Source: Verrucomicrobiota bacterium | GTDB taxonomy: Bacteria > Verrucomicrobiota > Kiritimatiellia > RFP12 > UBA1067 | Reading direction: 5' to 3' | Length of the DNA stretch: 60,975 nt | Assembly: GCA_023269675.1 (NCBI GenBank) | Contig: JAHFSX010000032.1 | Span: 1 to 60,975 of the forward strand | Shown here: positions 8,901-16,239 of the stretch, in pieces | Layout: each line of letters starts with the position of its first letter | Numbering within the stretch: the stretch's first letter is position 1 | Position numbers and translations under genes: made by a program | Notes under the pieces: generated by a model | Told to the model about the DNA's origin: nothing | The model's database searches: none | The model's input: the letters and a program-made list of their open reading frames with translations, nothing else

Positions 8901-11046
8901 GCGGGCGGTAGTCCGCGTCGGTGTCGTAGCCGATGCCGTTGCCCGCCGGGGTCCACGCGCTGTCGCTGAAGGTCGGCGTATTCCAGTCCGAGGCCAGCTG
9001 CGCCGCGCTGGTCGGCACCAGGTAGCGGCCTGGGGTGCCGAACTTGACGGGCGTCTCGACCCGCGTGCCGAGGGTGTCGAAACCGTAGCTGACGTCGGAG
9101 GCCTGCGGCGGATAGCAGGGCTCGAAGGCGTACTCGAGCGTGAGGTCGTCGCGGTAGAGCGCGAGGTACTCTCCGGCGGCGTCCAGCGCGAAGTTGGTGT
9201 GGAGTTCGGCGTTCGGGTCCGTGCGGTCCTTCTGCGAGGCGAAGACCACGAGCTGGCCGTAGGCAGGGATCGAAACGTCGGGGAAGGTCCAGAGCGCGGG
9301 CGCGCCCGCGTTGTCGGTCAGGTGCCAGCCCTTGAGGGAGACGGTCTGGAAGGTGGTGTTGTGGAGCTCGATCCAGTCCGAGAACTCGCCGTCCGCGTCG
9401 CGGAGGGTGCTGCGGTTCGCCGCCATGAATTCGCTGATGACGATGGCGCCGGGCGGCAGGTAGAACGAGTTCGTCGTGCCGGGGGTGGCTGTGCCGGGCG
9501 CCGAGTGCCAGTTGCCGGAGGTGTTGCCGTAGGCGAGCGGGTCTGTGCGCTCGAGCGAGCCTCCGAGCCCGTCCGCGGCCAGCGGCCAGGGGAGCCGGTC
9601 GCTGTAGGTCACCTCGTCCACCACGTAGCGGCCGAGCGTGCCGTCCGCCTCGACGGTGTTCGGCGCGCGGAGGCGCACCGTGTCGCCCGCGTTGTTGAGG
9701 CTCTTCGCCCAAGGCCCGAGAATGACCACGCCGTCGGCAATGCCGTAGCTCGCGCGGAACCCCGCGAGGTCGTTGGTGGCGGTGACCAGCAGGAACTGGC
9801 CGGGCTGCATGACCAGGTTGGTGGGGAAGTCGTAACCGATGCCGCCCGTCAGCGACCAGGTGTTGGTGGGCTCCGTCACATTGAAGAGCGCCACCGGCGC
9901 GTCGGAGACGTTGAGCAGCTCGATGTATTCGGCGGGCATGCGTCCGAGGCTGTTGGATTCGGCGGCGTGGTACATGAGCTCGTTGATCACCACCGGACCG
10001 GTTTTGGGGCCGGTGTTGCGCGCGCCGGTGCCGGTGCGGAACTCCTCCACGCTGGAGGGGTTGCCGACGCCGAAGGTCGGTGCGGCGAGGGTCGTGAAGG
10101 CGCCCGTGCCGTCGGGGTAGCGTCCGAAGGAGACGCCGTTCTTTGAGGCCTCGTACTGGTACTGGTCCACGTACCTGACGAGGGTGTCGGTGCCGTCGGC
10201 CTCGGAGAGATACAGGTCATCGCCCTTGGCGCCGAGCGAAAAAGGCACCGGCGCGCCGAGCGTCTGGTTCTGGTAAACCGTCAGGTATCCCTGCGGCGGG
10301 ATCACCGTGCCTTCAGGGAAACGGTATTTCTTGCGCGCGGCGTTGTCGTCGCTCAGATACCAGCCCGCGAGGCTGACGGCGTTGGTGGTGAGGTTCCGCA
10401 GCTCGACGGCGTCCTCCTGGGGCGGGTCGGTGTGGGCCAGCACCTCGTTGATCACGACGTCGCGCAGGAAGGCCGTGTCCGGCCCGCCGGGCGAGCCGTT
10501 CAGCTGCGCGCTGGCGACCCAGCTGGCGGCGTCATTGGCGGGGGCGTTCGGGTCGGTCAGCACGAGCGAGCTGCCGAGTCCGTCCGCGGCCAGGGGCCAG
10601 GGCTCCTTGTCGTCGTAGGTGACCGAGAAGAGCGCGTTGGCCGCGGCATCGACCAGGGTGACGGTTTCGCCGTCGTTGCTCAACTGTCCGGTGTAGACGC
10701 CGTCGGAGAGGTTGGTGACGCCCGGGTAAAGGGCCAAAAAGGCGGGGCGGTTGACGGCCACCACCAGGTACCCGTTGGCGCCGATCACCGAGGGCGCGGG
10801 GAAGGTGTAGGCGATGCCGGCCGTGAAGGCCCAGCCGCCCACGTCGACCGCGTTGGTGCCCGCGTTGTGGAGCTCGACAAACTCGTTGGTGTTGCCGCCG
10901 ACGGGGTTGTACATGAGCTCGCTGACGACGATCTGGGCAGAGGCCCGCGGCGCGAGAAAGGCCAGGCAATAGATTAAGGCGGCTAGGGCAAGCCCGGCTT
11001 TTCCGCAGGCGCACCTTTTTTCGATGGGGTATCTCCGCACCATCAC
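2956..11046 (-). CDS. Giant secreted CotH-kinase-like / lamin-tail-domain protein (2696 aa)
   Basis: The protein has an N-terminal signal peptide (hydrophobic run ALAALIYCLAFLAPRASAQ). LTD modules lie near residues 36-150, 195-330, 352-525, 530-660, 1135-1290 and 2420-2540. Two near-identical modules of about 170 residues, each starting RYLVPT, lie at about 665-840 and 850-1020. CHB_HEX-like domains lie near 1050-1128 and 1298-1380. A CotH-type domain covers about 1380-1750 (GAGFRLFSLNTF, RNGNDDW, YYGLINIQEKMD, RWCFVDLDRAFG); the family is known from spore-coat CotH, a protein kinase. A right-handed beta-helix follows at about 2120-2340 (repeated ENN/NNH turns), then an Asp-rich calcium loop (DPDGDGVATWAEYE). 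This is probably an exported surface or matrix protein. Whether the CotH part is active cannot be judged. The start is the first of two adjacent Met codons with a weak AGGTG upstream. Confidence 0.88.
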   Translation of the reverse strand: MMVRRYPIEKRCACGKAGLALAALIYCLAFLAPRASAQIVVSELMYNPVGGNTNEFVELHNAGTNAVDVGGWAFTAGIAYTFPAPSVIGANGYLVVAVNRPAFLALYPGVTNLSDGVYTGQLSNDGETVTLVDAAANALFSVTYDDKEPWPLAADGLGSSLVLTDPNAPANDAASWVASAQLNGSPGGPDTAFLRDVVINEVLAHTDPPQEDAVELRNLTTNAVSLAGWYLSDDNAARKKYRFPEGTVIPPQGYLTVYQNQTLGAPVPFSLGAKGDDLYLSEADGTDTLVRYVDQYQYEASKNGVSFGRYPDGTGAFTTLAAPTFGVGNPSSVEEFRTGTGARNTGPKTGPVVINELMYHAAESNSLGRMPAEYIELLNVSDAPVALFNVTEPTNTWSLTGGIGYDFPTNLVMQPGQFLLVTATNDLAGFRASYGIADGVVILGPWAKSLNNAGDTVRLRAPNTVEADGTLGRYVVDEVTYSDRLPWPLAADGLGGSLERTDPLAYGNTSGNWHSAPGTATPGTTNSFYLPPGAIVISEFMAANRSTLRDADGEFSDWIELHNTTFQTVSLKGWHLTDNAGAPALWTFPDVSIPAYGQLVVFASQKDRTDPNAELHTNFALDAAGEYLALYRDDLTLEYAFEPCYPPQASDVSYGFDTLGTRVETPVKFGTPGRYLVPTSAAQLASDWNTPTFSDSAWTPAGNGIGYDTDADYRPLFQTDLYSEMYNKQASAFVRYPFVLDGAAQITQVLLRLKFEDGFVAWLNGVQVASVSAPASPAWNAKATSTRDEALAVTFTDYDLAAFAHLLVDGTNVLALQSLNSATNSSDLLLQSELKLAWAPAVTTTSPVQFGTPGRYLVPTDAPQLAEDWNTRSFDDSAWTPAGNGIGFDVDPDYLPLIQTDIYAEMYGKQGSAFVRYPFVLRDSAEIFNALLRVKFDDGFVAWLNGTLVASNNVPVPTIWNSRASASRSDSLAGVFLDYNLNAYSYLLVDGTNVLAIQALNSSSTSGDMLLMSELSFSWKPPTGTVALVAGYLAKPTAGTKNDAAFEGFTPAPELSHPGGVFTGTLSVTATCASASATLRYTTDGTVPTAASPLYTGPLTITGETELLVRAFATGLVPSAVTSAFYRRSFLGINEVMASNVESTPEITDFTDFADWIELYNGGPSAIDLSGYHLSDNLEQPFRWRIPDGATIPAGGHLRIWADGYDSRPGLALKRPYWNFYNFVTRSYHTNFKLSADGEQVGLFTPAGTLVDGVTFGVQQGDISLGRYPDGGGTWGYFGESTAGTTNRAPMLPQNLHRAPAVTVSPADPLFVDGPVTVTLAAGAGVNAIRYTLDSSQPNSASRLYTNGFVVTNTTVVRARAFADGLHPGPVVTRTFLVGQRKPELPVVSLVIDPLLLFDPTYGIYTNYLKERDVPGSVQFCTTPSNTAFQVGAGFRLFSLNTFLKAQKPFTVKLDSKYGASELGYQLFPEKPIGLFDRFVLRNGNDDWAVTFLRDTLGQQMLKGAIDNAVQGFRPCASYLNGAYYGLINIQEKMDEVYCAKNYGTDLADIDFFENDGTSGEELLDYGTADGWNALLAYLGANSLALPANYEYVKSQVDIEDLVDYVAGQVFTDDTAWAHNRKWWRDRNPGGKWRWCFVDLDRAFGNVNDNRLPTMGSSMVVFRELLNNAEFRPYCAQRLMAHLNSSFSTNRILPIIDFEAQRIRSEIIEHSKLYSAKGGIASVTAWDTNIEAIRSYARQRPAIALQQVANYFSGGLTAQVPVDVGGTGRVLANYVPLANGATNTLLSGIPVTFTAVPAIGQAFAYWVVSNGFTSLSSKGSVWRYRVPTNETAGWNQTAFNDAAWSSGAGQLGYGDSDEATVIGAASNLITSAYFRRTLVVNNAAAISSLDLQLLRDDGAIVYLNGNEILRSNMPEGPVTYATFASSNITGSSVPNENAYNAFTVSPVTFVEGTNVLAVEIHQSSDNFNDLGFDLQAVAARASGGVTTNTSPVLTFVPDSATPLSVTAVFTPTGASLLPSVVNGNLTLTAAGSPWLAAGDIYVPSNSSLTAEPGVTIQMPDSASLYVQGALRLTGTAEAPVRILPNTNDNARARLFVDPALSVGSESELRWGGIGFNHADHTGILSNVVVRGASLTHADAVNFKGAINALGSDLYMDGLDVDDVHYPIFVQNGNSTVLCNSRLHISVVGDIINIKRAQYARVENNDFRGCDQPDTDAVDYDGVHGGIIRNNHIYGFVGFNSDGVDIGEKAKDLLIEGNVIENCFDKGISIGQDSTVIARRNVIQDVDMGFGIKDAGSHGLIENNTFRNLSHAVSVYEKNLGDGGGSADVRNCIVSHARISPFLCDSLSTLDVSYTLSDTEPVPGTGNLFAEPQFEHPGAGNFRLQTGSAAIDSGDPASPQDADGSRADMGAQPFDWREGHAVISEIHYHPAVVGQAEYVELTNPGGAPLDLTGYSFSKGFTHTFPEGTLLNPGTCLVIASSPFVPYDAPAQVWTAGTLDNAGDTIELIDAVSNEIDRVTYSPAFPWPGAADGDGSSLALIHPRWDNALPASWRASAAPGGTPGGQELAAHGTPTWWLAQWGATNDFDAAANADPDGDGVATWAEYEAGTQPTNAASRFVINLTSVSGSPVVSCQTVPAGPEYGGLRRYYTLESRTSLSAGGWTAVPDYTEILGTGQTLIYADPPVGTRFLRVKADLR

Positions 11047-11268
11047 AACACCTACACTTTCACTTGTGGCCGTTCAAGTGCCTGGTCCTACATTCACACA
11101 CCGAAGGACCGATTCAACCCTCCGCGCTGTTCCGCAATTCGGTAACAGCTAAGCGGGTCAAAATCGCAAAATAATCAATGAAGTCACTTTATAATAAAAA
11201 GGAAGCACGGCGCAACAGGAATCCACCCGTATCCGCTCCGATTAAACGGTAGGAAAATCGCCTAACCG

Positions 11269-13737
11269 TCAGGCGAGGCCGCGGTCCAAGTTGGCGGAGT
11301 GGGTCTGGGGCGGCAACTGGCCCGCGCGGACGGTGTGGATGACCGCGGCGAAGTCGCCCGCGGCGGGCGACCAGGAAAGGTCGATGCGGAAGCGGTTGAG
11401 CCCCGCATCGGCGAGGCGGTCGGCGAGGCAGTAGGGCGTGCTTAAGACCGTGATCCAGCGGCCGTCGAGCTTCTGTGTGATGAAGGCGCGACCGCGGCGG
11501 TCTGAGAGGGTGAGGGGTTCGTCGTCCGCCATGTGCGGCAGGCAGGGCGCGGTCTCCGAGATGAAGAGCGGGGTGTGCTGATATACGAGCAACTCAGGTG
11601 TCGGCCGAGGACCGAGGCCCGAGGGCGGAGGACGGCACGCCAGGTCGCGGATGTTGTCGAGGCTGTTCTCCGGGGAGAGCACGTGCGACGCGATGCCCAG
11701 GCTGGCCAGTTCGGCGGCGGCCACGCGGTTGCAGGCGTAGAGGCTCCAGTCGGAGGAGGCCGGCGTGAGGCCCGCCTCGCCGAGCATGTGGCAGCCCGCG
11801 AGGTCGGCGCACTCCCAGTTCTTCCAGCCGCCTTGCACGAGGGTGCGGATCGCGGCCTTCAGGCCGGCGAGCTCGGGCTCTCGCGTGATCAGCGGCAGCG
11901 CGAGACGGATGCGGCCCGGCTCGATGACGGACCCCCAGGCGGCCAGCTGCGGTTCGAGCGTGGCCAGCGGCGTATGCCCGATGGCGAGCACCAGCGTCTC
12001 GATGCCGTCGAGAGCGTCCGGAGGCAGCAGCGGAGAATCGGAGCGGAGCTTGAGCGACCAGGCGGCGGGGGCGTCGCCGGGCATGGGCGCGGCGGCGTCA
12101 AGCCCCCACGCGGCGCGGATCGCGGCGCGGCGGCCGGCGCGGGCGGCAGCCCATGCGGAGGAGAGCTTTTCGAGGACGGCGCGGCGGGCCTCGTTGAGCT
12201 TGGAGGGCGGCGCGTAGCAGGCGTGCGGGTCATCGAGCGTGAGCGCGCCGAGCAGCCACGTGGTGTCGCCGAGGCGCTCGAAGGCCTTGCGGACCGCGGA
12301 CGCGGTCTGATCCGGCTGGCGCGAGGGCGTCAGGGTCAGCGGCAGGAGAACGTCGGCCGTGACGTCGCCGGCCGCCTCCAGGGCGGCCGCGGCGCGGACC
12401 GTGAGCCCGTCGGGCGCGAGGCTCACGCGGATGTCGACCGGCTGGCCGCAGGGCAGGGCGGATTCGCGGAGGTTCTGGATGTCGTAACGGCGGCGGACCG
12501 CCTGGGAGGCGGAGCAGAAGACCGGCGCGCCGCGCGGGATGTTCGGCACGTTTTCCTCGGGCAGCGCCACCTCGACGGTGGAGCCCGCGGGCAGGGTGAT
12601 GAGCAGCCGCGGGCTGGTGGGGGTGCGCAGCAGGTTCACCGCGCAGCCGAAGGGCTTGCCGCCGTCCGGGAGCTCCACCTGGAGCCCGTCGTGCTTTTCC
12701 AGGTCGCGGTTGGTGGTGAAGCGCAGCCAGCGCATGCCGTCCGCGTCGCGGACCACCATGTCCACGCGGCCGATGGGCGCGCCGCGGTGGCCGATCCCCA
12801 CGGGGTCGATGACGCTGTCGGGGGCGGCGCCGCCGCCCTCGGCGTACAGGCTGGTCCACGGGCGGCTGAAGACGGTCTGCAGATCCTGGATCAGGAGGCG
12901 CTCGGCCTCGGGGTCGAGCCGGCCGTCGAGCTTCCGGCGGTAGTAGTCGGTGACGCAGGCCACGTAGAGGGGGTTCTTCATGCGGCCCTCGATCTTGAGC
13001 GAGTGCGCGCCGGTGGCGACCACCGCGCCGAGCAGCGGCGCGAGCGCGAGGTCCTTCATGGAGAAGGGATAACAAGAGGACGGCGGACGGAGGGCGGAGG
13101 ACGGTGTCGGGTCGGCCGGCGGGTCGCCCCGGCGGAACTCGGAGCGGCAGCAGTAGGCGCAGCGCCCGCGGTTGCCGCTGCGTCCGGCGGTGTGGGAGGA
13201 GAAGAGGCAGAGGCCGCTGAAACTGTAGCAGAGCGCGCCGTGGACAAAGATCTCGATCTCGACGCCGCTGTCGCGCACGATCCGGGCGATCTCGTCGAGC
13301 GTGAGCTCGCGGGCGAGCACCACGCGGGTGAAGCCGAGCGCCTTGAGGGCGAGCACGCCGTCGAGGTTGTGGGCGGCCAGCTGGGTGCTGGCGTGCAGGG
13401 CGAGGCGGGGGAAGCGCTCGCGGATGAGGCGGGCCACGCCGAGGTCCTGCACGATGACGCCGTCGGGCGCCAGTTCGTCGAGGGTGTCCAGGGTCTCGAC
13501 CGCCTGCGGCAGCTCGGCGTCCTGCACGAGGGTGTTGAAGGTGACGTAGACCTTTTTGGCGGGCGTGAAGGAGCGGGCGTAGGCCAGCAGGGTGCGGAGG
13601 CGCTCCGGCGTGATGTTGTCCGCGTCGGCGCGGGCCGAGAACTGCGGCAGGCCGAGGTAGACGGCGTCCGCGCCATATTGAAAAGCGGCGAGCGCGGCGT
13701 CGAAGCCGCCGGCGGGGGAGAGGATTTCAGGGAGCAT
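11269..13737 (-). CDS. Peptidase U32 family protein (23S rRNA hydroxylase-like)
   Basis: The N-terminal half is a clear U32 domain: MLPEILSPAGGFDAALAAF, YGADAVYLGLPQFSARADA, and the family signature with HGALCYSFSGLCLFSS followed by GNRGRCAYCCR, whose cysteines probably bind an Fe-S cluster. The C-terminal half resembles the DUF3656/collagenase-like extension. U32 proteins of this architecture (RlhA type) hydroxylate 23S rRNA C2501 in E. coli; the substrate here is inferred. At 822 residues it is longer than usual. Two Pro/Ser/Arg-rich insertions (nt 13070-13115 and 11600-11640) are encoded by similar GC-rich GGAGGACGG-type repeats and look like in-frame repeat insertions. The start lies 33 bp from the preceding esterase stop, past a GC hairpin. 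Confidence 0.88.
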   Translation of the reverse strand: MLPEILSPAGGFDAALAAFQYGADAVYLGLPQFSARADADNITPERLRTLLAYARSFTPAKKVYVTFNTLVQDAELPQAVETLDTLDELAPDGVIVQDLGVARLIRERFPRLALHASTQLAAHNLDGVLALKALGFTRVVLARELTLDEIARIVRDSGVEIEIFVHGALCYSFSGLCLFSSHTAGRSGNRGRCAYCCRSEFRRGDPPADPTPSSALRPPSSCYPFSMKDLALAPLLGAVVATGAHSLKIEGRMKNPLYVACVTDYYRRKLDGRLDPEAERLLIQDLQTVFSRPWTSLYAEGGGAAPDSVIDPVGIGHRGAPIGRVDMVVRDADGMRWLRFTTNRDLEKHDGLQVELPDGGKPFGCAVNLLRTPTSPRLLITLPAGSTVEVALPEENVPNIPRGAPVFCSASQAVRRRYDIQNLRESALPCGQPVDIRVSLAPDGLTVRAAAALEAAGDVTADVLLPLTLTPSRQPDQTASAVRKAFERLGDTTWLLGALTLDDPHACYAPPSKLNEARRAVLEKLSSAWAAARAGRRAAIRAAWGLDAAAPMPGDAPAAWSLKLRSDSPLLPPDALDGIETLVLAIGHTPLATLEPQLAAWGSVIEPGRIRLALPLITREPELAGLKAAIRTLVQGGWKNWECADLAGCHMLGEAGLTPASSDWSLYACNRVAAAELASLGIASHVLSPENSLDNIRDLACRPPPSGLGPRPTPELLVYQHTPLFISETAPCLPHMADDEPLTLSDRRGRAFITQKLDGRWITVLSTPYCLADRLADAGLNRFRIDLSWSPAAGDFAAVIHTVRAGQLPPQTHSANLDRGLA

Positions 13738-13740
13738 AGA

Positions 13741-13765
13741 TAGGGGCGGACCCGCGGGCCCGCCC
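13741..13765. repeat. GC-rich palindrome between esterase and U32 genes
   Basis: The text GGGGCGGACCCGCGGGCCCG continues into CCCTCC and forms a near-perfect hairpin in the short gap before the U32 start. There is no U-tract, so it is not a convincing terminator. It may weaken or couple translation between the two minus-strand genes. Confidence 0.4.
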
Positions 13766-13770
13766 TCCTT

Positions 13771-14646
13771 TCAGGGCAGGAATTTCATGTTGCGCAGCCA
13801 GCTTTGGAGCGCGGCGGGCCACTGCTCCACGCCGACGACGCCTTTGGCGAGGCCGAGGCCGTGGCGTCCGGGCTGGTAAATGTGCAGCTCGGCGGGGACC
13901 TTGGCTTTGCGCAGGGCGAGGTAGAAGGCGACCGCGTTTTCGGCCGGAACCACGGTGTCCGCGTCGGTCTGGAGAAGGAAGGTGGGCGGCGTCTGGGGGG
14001 TGACCTGCTTCTCGTTCGAGAGCGAGCGGACCAGCTCCTTATCCGCGTCCTTGCCGAGCAGGTTGTTCTGGGACCCGGTGTGGGTGAAGGGCTCGTCGAA
14101 CGCGATGACCGGGTAGCAGAGCACCGCGAAGTCCGGGCGGCTGCTGACCTTTTCGACCGCGTCGGTCGCGGCGGGGTTGCCCGCGTCGAAATGGGTGATG
14201 ACGGTCGAGGCGAGATGGCCGCCGGCCGAGAAGCCGATGATGCCGATCTTGGCGGGGTCGATGCCGAACTCGGCGGAGCGGGCACGGACCGTGCGCACGG
14301 CGCGCTGGGCGTCCTGCAGGGGGAAGGGGTGGCGGTAGCCGCCCTTGCTCATGCGGTATTCCACAATGATGCCCGCGACGCCGAAGCTGTTCAGCCACTC
14401 GGCGATCTGGCGGCCTTCGTGGTCGATCGCCAGTCCGCCATAACCGCCTCCGGGGCAGATCACTACGGCGACGCCGGTGGCGTTGCTAACGGCCGGATAC
14501 CAGGTGAGGGAGGGCTGGTGTTCCGGTCCCTCGCCCTTGGCGCCGGGCGCGCCGCCGGGATAGAGCGGTTCGCGAACGGGGGCGGCGGTCACCAGGGCGG
14601 CGGCGAGTGACGCCAGGGCGGAAAGCAGGAGCGGGGATGTTTTCAT
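13771..14646 (-). CDS. Secreted alpha/beta-hydrolase (esterase/lipase-like)
   Basis: The 291-residue protein begins with a signal peptide (MKTSPLLLSALASLAAALVT, Ala-rich cleavage region). It has the BD-FAE/esterase layout: oxyanion loop VVICPGGGYGGLAIDHEG (about 62-79), nucleophile elbow GFSAGGHLAS (about 137-146, Ser), TDADTVVP carrying a likely acid residue, and GRHGLGL carrying the catalytic His. Close relatives are annotated as xylan acetyl esterases or endo-xylanase-associated esterases, which fits a polysaccharide degrader. The substrate cannot be assigned. It precedes the U32 gene on the same strand with a 33-bp gap. Confidence 0.85.
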   Translation of the reverse strand: MKTSPLLLSALASLAAALVTAAPVREPLYPGGAPGAKGEGPEHQPSLTWYPAVSNATGVAVVICPGGGYGGLAIDHEGRQIAEWLNSFGVAGIIVEYRMSKGGYRHPFPLQDAQRAVRTVRARSAEFGIDPAKIGIIGFSAGGHLASTVITHFDAGNPAATDAVEKVSSRPDFAVLCYPVIAFDEPFTHTGSQNNLLGKDADKELVRSLSNEKQVTPQTPPTFLLQTDADTVVPAENAVAFYLALRKAKVPAELHIYQPGRHGLGLAKGVVGVEQWPAALQSWLRNMKFLP

Positions 14647-14843
14647 GGGGGCGACTCAGGGTTGGCGGCGCGGCGTGGGGGGGGGCGATTTCAAAGAGAA
14701 GACCGGCTTTTGCAAGCCGGTCTTGGGGGGATACTAGGAGTACACTTGGAGAAACAATCGAGAAACAACAAAACTCTTCGAATCACCAGGAATACAGTAT
14801 CAACAGCTTTGCAAACATGCAAGTGCAAAATGGCGCGGATGAA

Positions 14844-14873
14844 ATAAAAAAGACGGGCGGAAAACCGCCCGTC
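14844..14873 (-). terminator. Rho-independent terminator of the dehydrogenase gene
   Basis: On the minus strand, GACGGGCGG, loop TTTT and CCGCCCGTC form a 9-bp perfect stem followed by a T run (TTTTTTA). It sits about 27 bp downstream of the Gfo/Idh/MocA stop codon. Confidence 0.85.
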
Positions 14874-14899
14874 TTTCGCGTCATTTGGGGTGAAAACGG

Positions 14900-16057
14900 T
14901 TAGATTTTCGTCCAGACGTTGCCTTTTTTGGAGGAGGAAACGACGGCGTTGATAAACTTCATGCCGCGGACGCCGGCTTCGACCCCCGGGAAGTCCAGCT
15001 CTTCGGCCGTGGCCTTGCGCTTGTCGCTCTTGGCGCGGATCGTGTCCGCGAAGTTGGCGTAGTTGTTGGCGAAGGCTTCGAGGAAGGCTTCGGGGTGACC
15101 GCTCGGGATGCGGGTGCAGCGGCCCGCGGCCTTGCTCTTCTCGGCCACGTAGCCGTTGCCGCGCTTCCAGACCTGCTCCGGGGCGGTCTGGCTGAGCACG
15201 TGCAGGTAGTTCGGGTTCTCCTGGTGCCACACGAGGCCCTTCTCCTCGCCGTAGATCCAGATGGCGATGTTGTTCTCCTCGCCGACCGAGATCTGGCTGG
15301 CGTGCAGCAGGCCCTTGGCGCCCTTTTCGAAGTGGAGCAGCACGTTGCCGTCATCGTCCAGCAGGCGGCCTTTGACGAAGGTGGTGAGGTCGGCCAGGAC
15401 TTCGGTGATCTTCAGGCCGGTGATGTACTCGGCCAGGTTGGCGGCGTGCGTGCCGATGTCGCCGATGCAGCCGGCGGCGCCCGAGGTCTTGGGGTTGGTG
15501 CGCCACGAGGCCTGCATCTGGCCGCTCTTCTCCAGCAGCTGGTAGAGCCAGCCCTGCGGATACTGGACCACGACCTTGCGGATCTTGCCGAGGTCGCCCT
15601 GCTTGACCATGTCCTTGGCCAGCTTGACCATGGGGTAGGCCGTGTAGTTGTGCATCAGGCCGAAGACTTTGCCGGACGCCTTGACGAGCACGGCCAGCTC
15701 TTCGGCCTCCTCGACGGTCAGGGTCATGGGCTTTTCGCACATCACGTTGAAGCCGGCTTCCAGACAGGCCTTGGCGATGGGGAAGTGCGTGTGGTTGGGC
15801 GTGCAGACGGAGATGAAGTCGACCCGTTCTTCTTTGGGCAGTGCGAGCTCGGCCGCGATCATTTCCGTGTAGGTGCTGTACACGCGCTTGGGGTCGAGCC
15901 CGAGGATCTTGCCCTGCTGCAGGCTCTTCTCGGGAACGACGTCGAAAGCCCCCGCCACCAACACGATCCCGCCGTCCATCCGGGACGCCTTGCGGTGCAC
16001 CTCACCGATGAACGCCCCGATACCGCCACCGACTTGACCCATTTTAAGAATACGCAT
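14900..16057 (-). CDS. Gfo/Idh/MocA-family oxidoreductase
   Basis: The 385-residue protein has an N-terminal Rossmann region (MGQVGGGIGAFIGEVHR, a glycine-rich NAD(P) loop). The family motif CEKPMTLTVEEAE lies near 130-142, preceded by SVCTPNHTHFP. The C-terminal alpha/beta domain has GDIGTHAANLAEYITG, which carries the catalytic-region Asp and His. Such enzymes oxidise or epimerise sugars and cyclitols with NAD(P). The substrate is unknown. A Shine-Dalgarno AGGAAC lies 8 bp before the ATG. It is divergent from the GH2 gene, and the shared 180-bp region suggests co-regulation in carbohydrate use. The gene ends in a strong terminator. Confidence 0.9.
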   Translation of the reverse strand: MRILKMGQVGGGIGAFIGEVHRKASRMDGGIVLVAGAFDVVPEKSLQQGKILGLDPKRVYSTYTEMIAAELALPKEERVDFISVCTPNHTHFPIAKACLEAGFNVMCEKPMTLTVEEAEELAVLVKASGKVFGLMHNYTAYPMVKLAKDMVKQGDLGKIRKVVVQYPQGWLYQLLEKSGQMQASWRTNPKTSGAAGCIGDIGTHAANLAEYITGLKITEVLADLTTFVKGRLLDDDGNVLLHFEKGAKGLLHASQISVGEENNIAIWIYGEEKGLVWHQENPNYLHVLSQTAPEQVWKRGNGYVAEKSKAAGRCTRIPSGHPEAFLEAFANNYANFADTIRAKSDKRKATAEELDFPGVEAGVRGMKFINAVVSSSKKGNVWTKI

Positions 16058-16160
16058 CGCACTGTTCCTTTTTGGTTTGGATAAACGCTTTCGCGATTTT
16101 TGAAGATGGTAGCGGGTCGCTAGGGCAAAAGGAAGCGTAAAAATGAGAAAGTTTTGCGGG

Positions 16161-16190
16161 TTGACTCAGCTGGACTGATGTTAGTAAATT
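16161..16190 (+). promoter_or_regulatory. Candidate sigma70-type promoter for the GH2 gene
   Basis: TTGACT and TAAATT are separated by 18 bp and lie 50 bp upstream of the GH2 start, in an AT-rich stretch of an otherwise GC-rich sequence. This is an inference from consensus similarity. Confidence 0.4.
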
Positions 16191-16239
16191 GTTATTTTAG
16201 AAGGCGTATCGAGTGCGGTTTGGAGAAGGTGTAACGGTC

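Noticed and set aside
5917..10146. Very long plus-strand ORF opposite the giant CotH/LTD gene
   Set aside because: Its composition is Val/Gly/Arg/Glu-rich without domains, and it is exactly antisense to a well-supported gene. High GC removes stop codons on the complementary strand.
11533..13743. 736-codon plus-strand ORF over the U32 gene
   Set aside because: It is the antisense shadow of a conserved U32 protein; low-complexity Gly/Arg/Glu/Val sequence.
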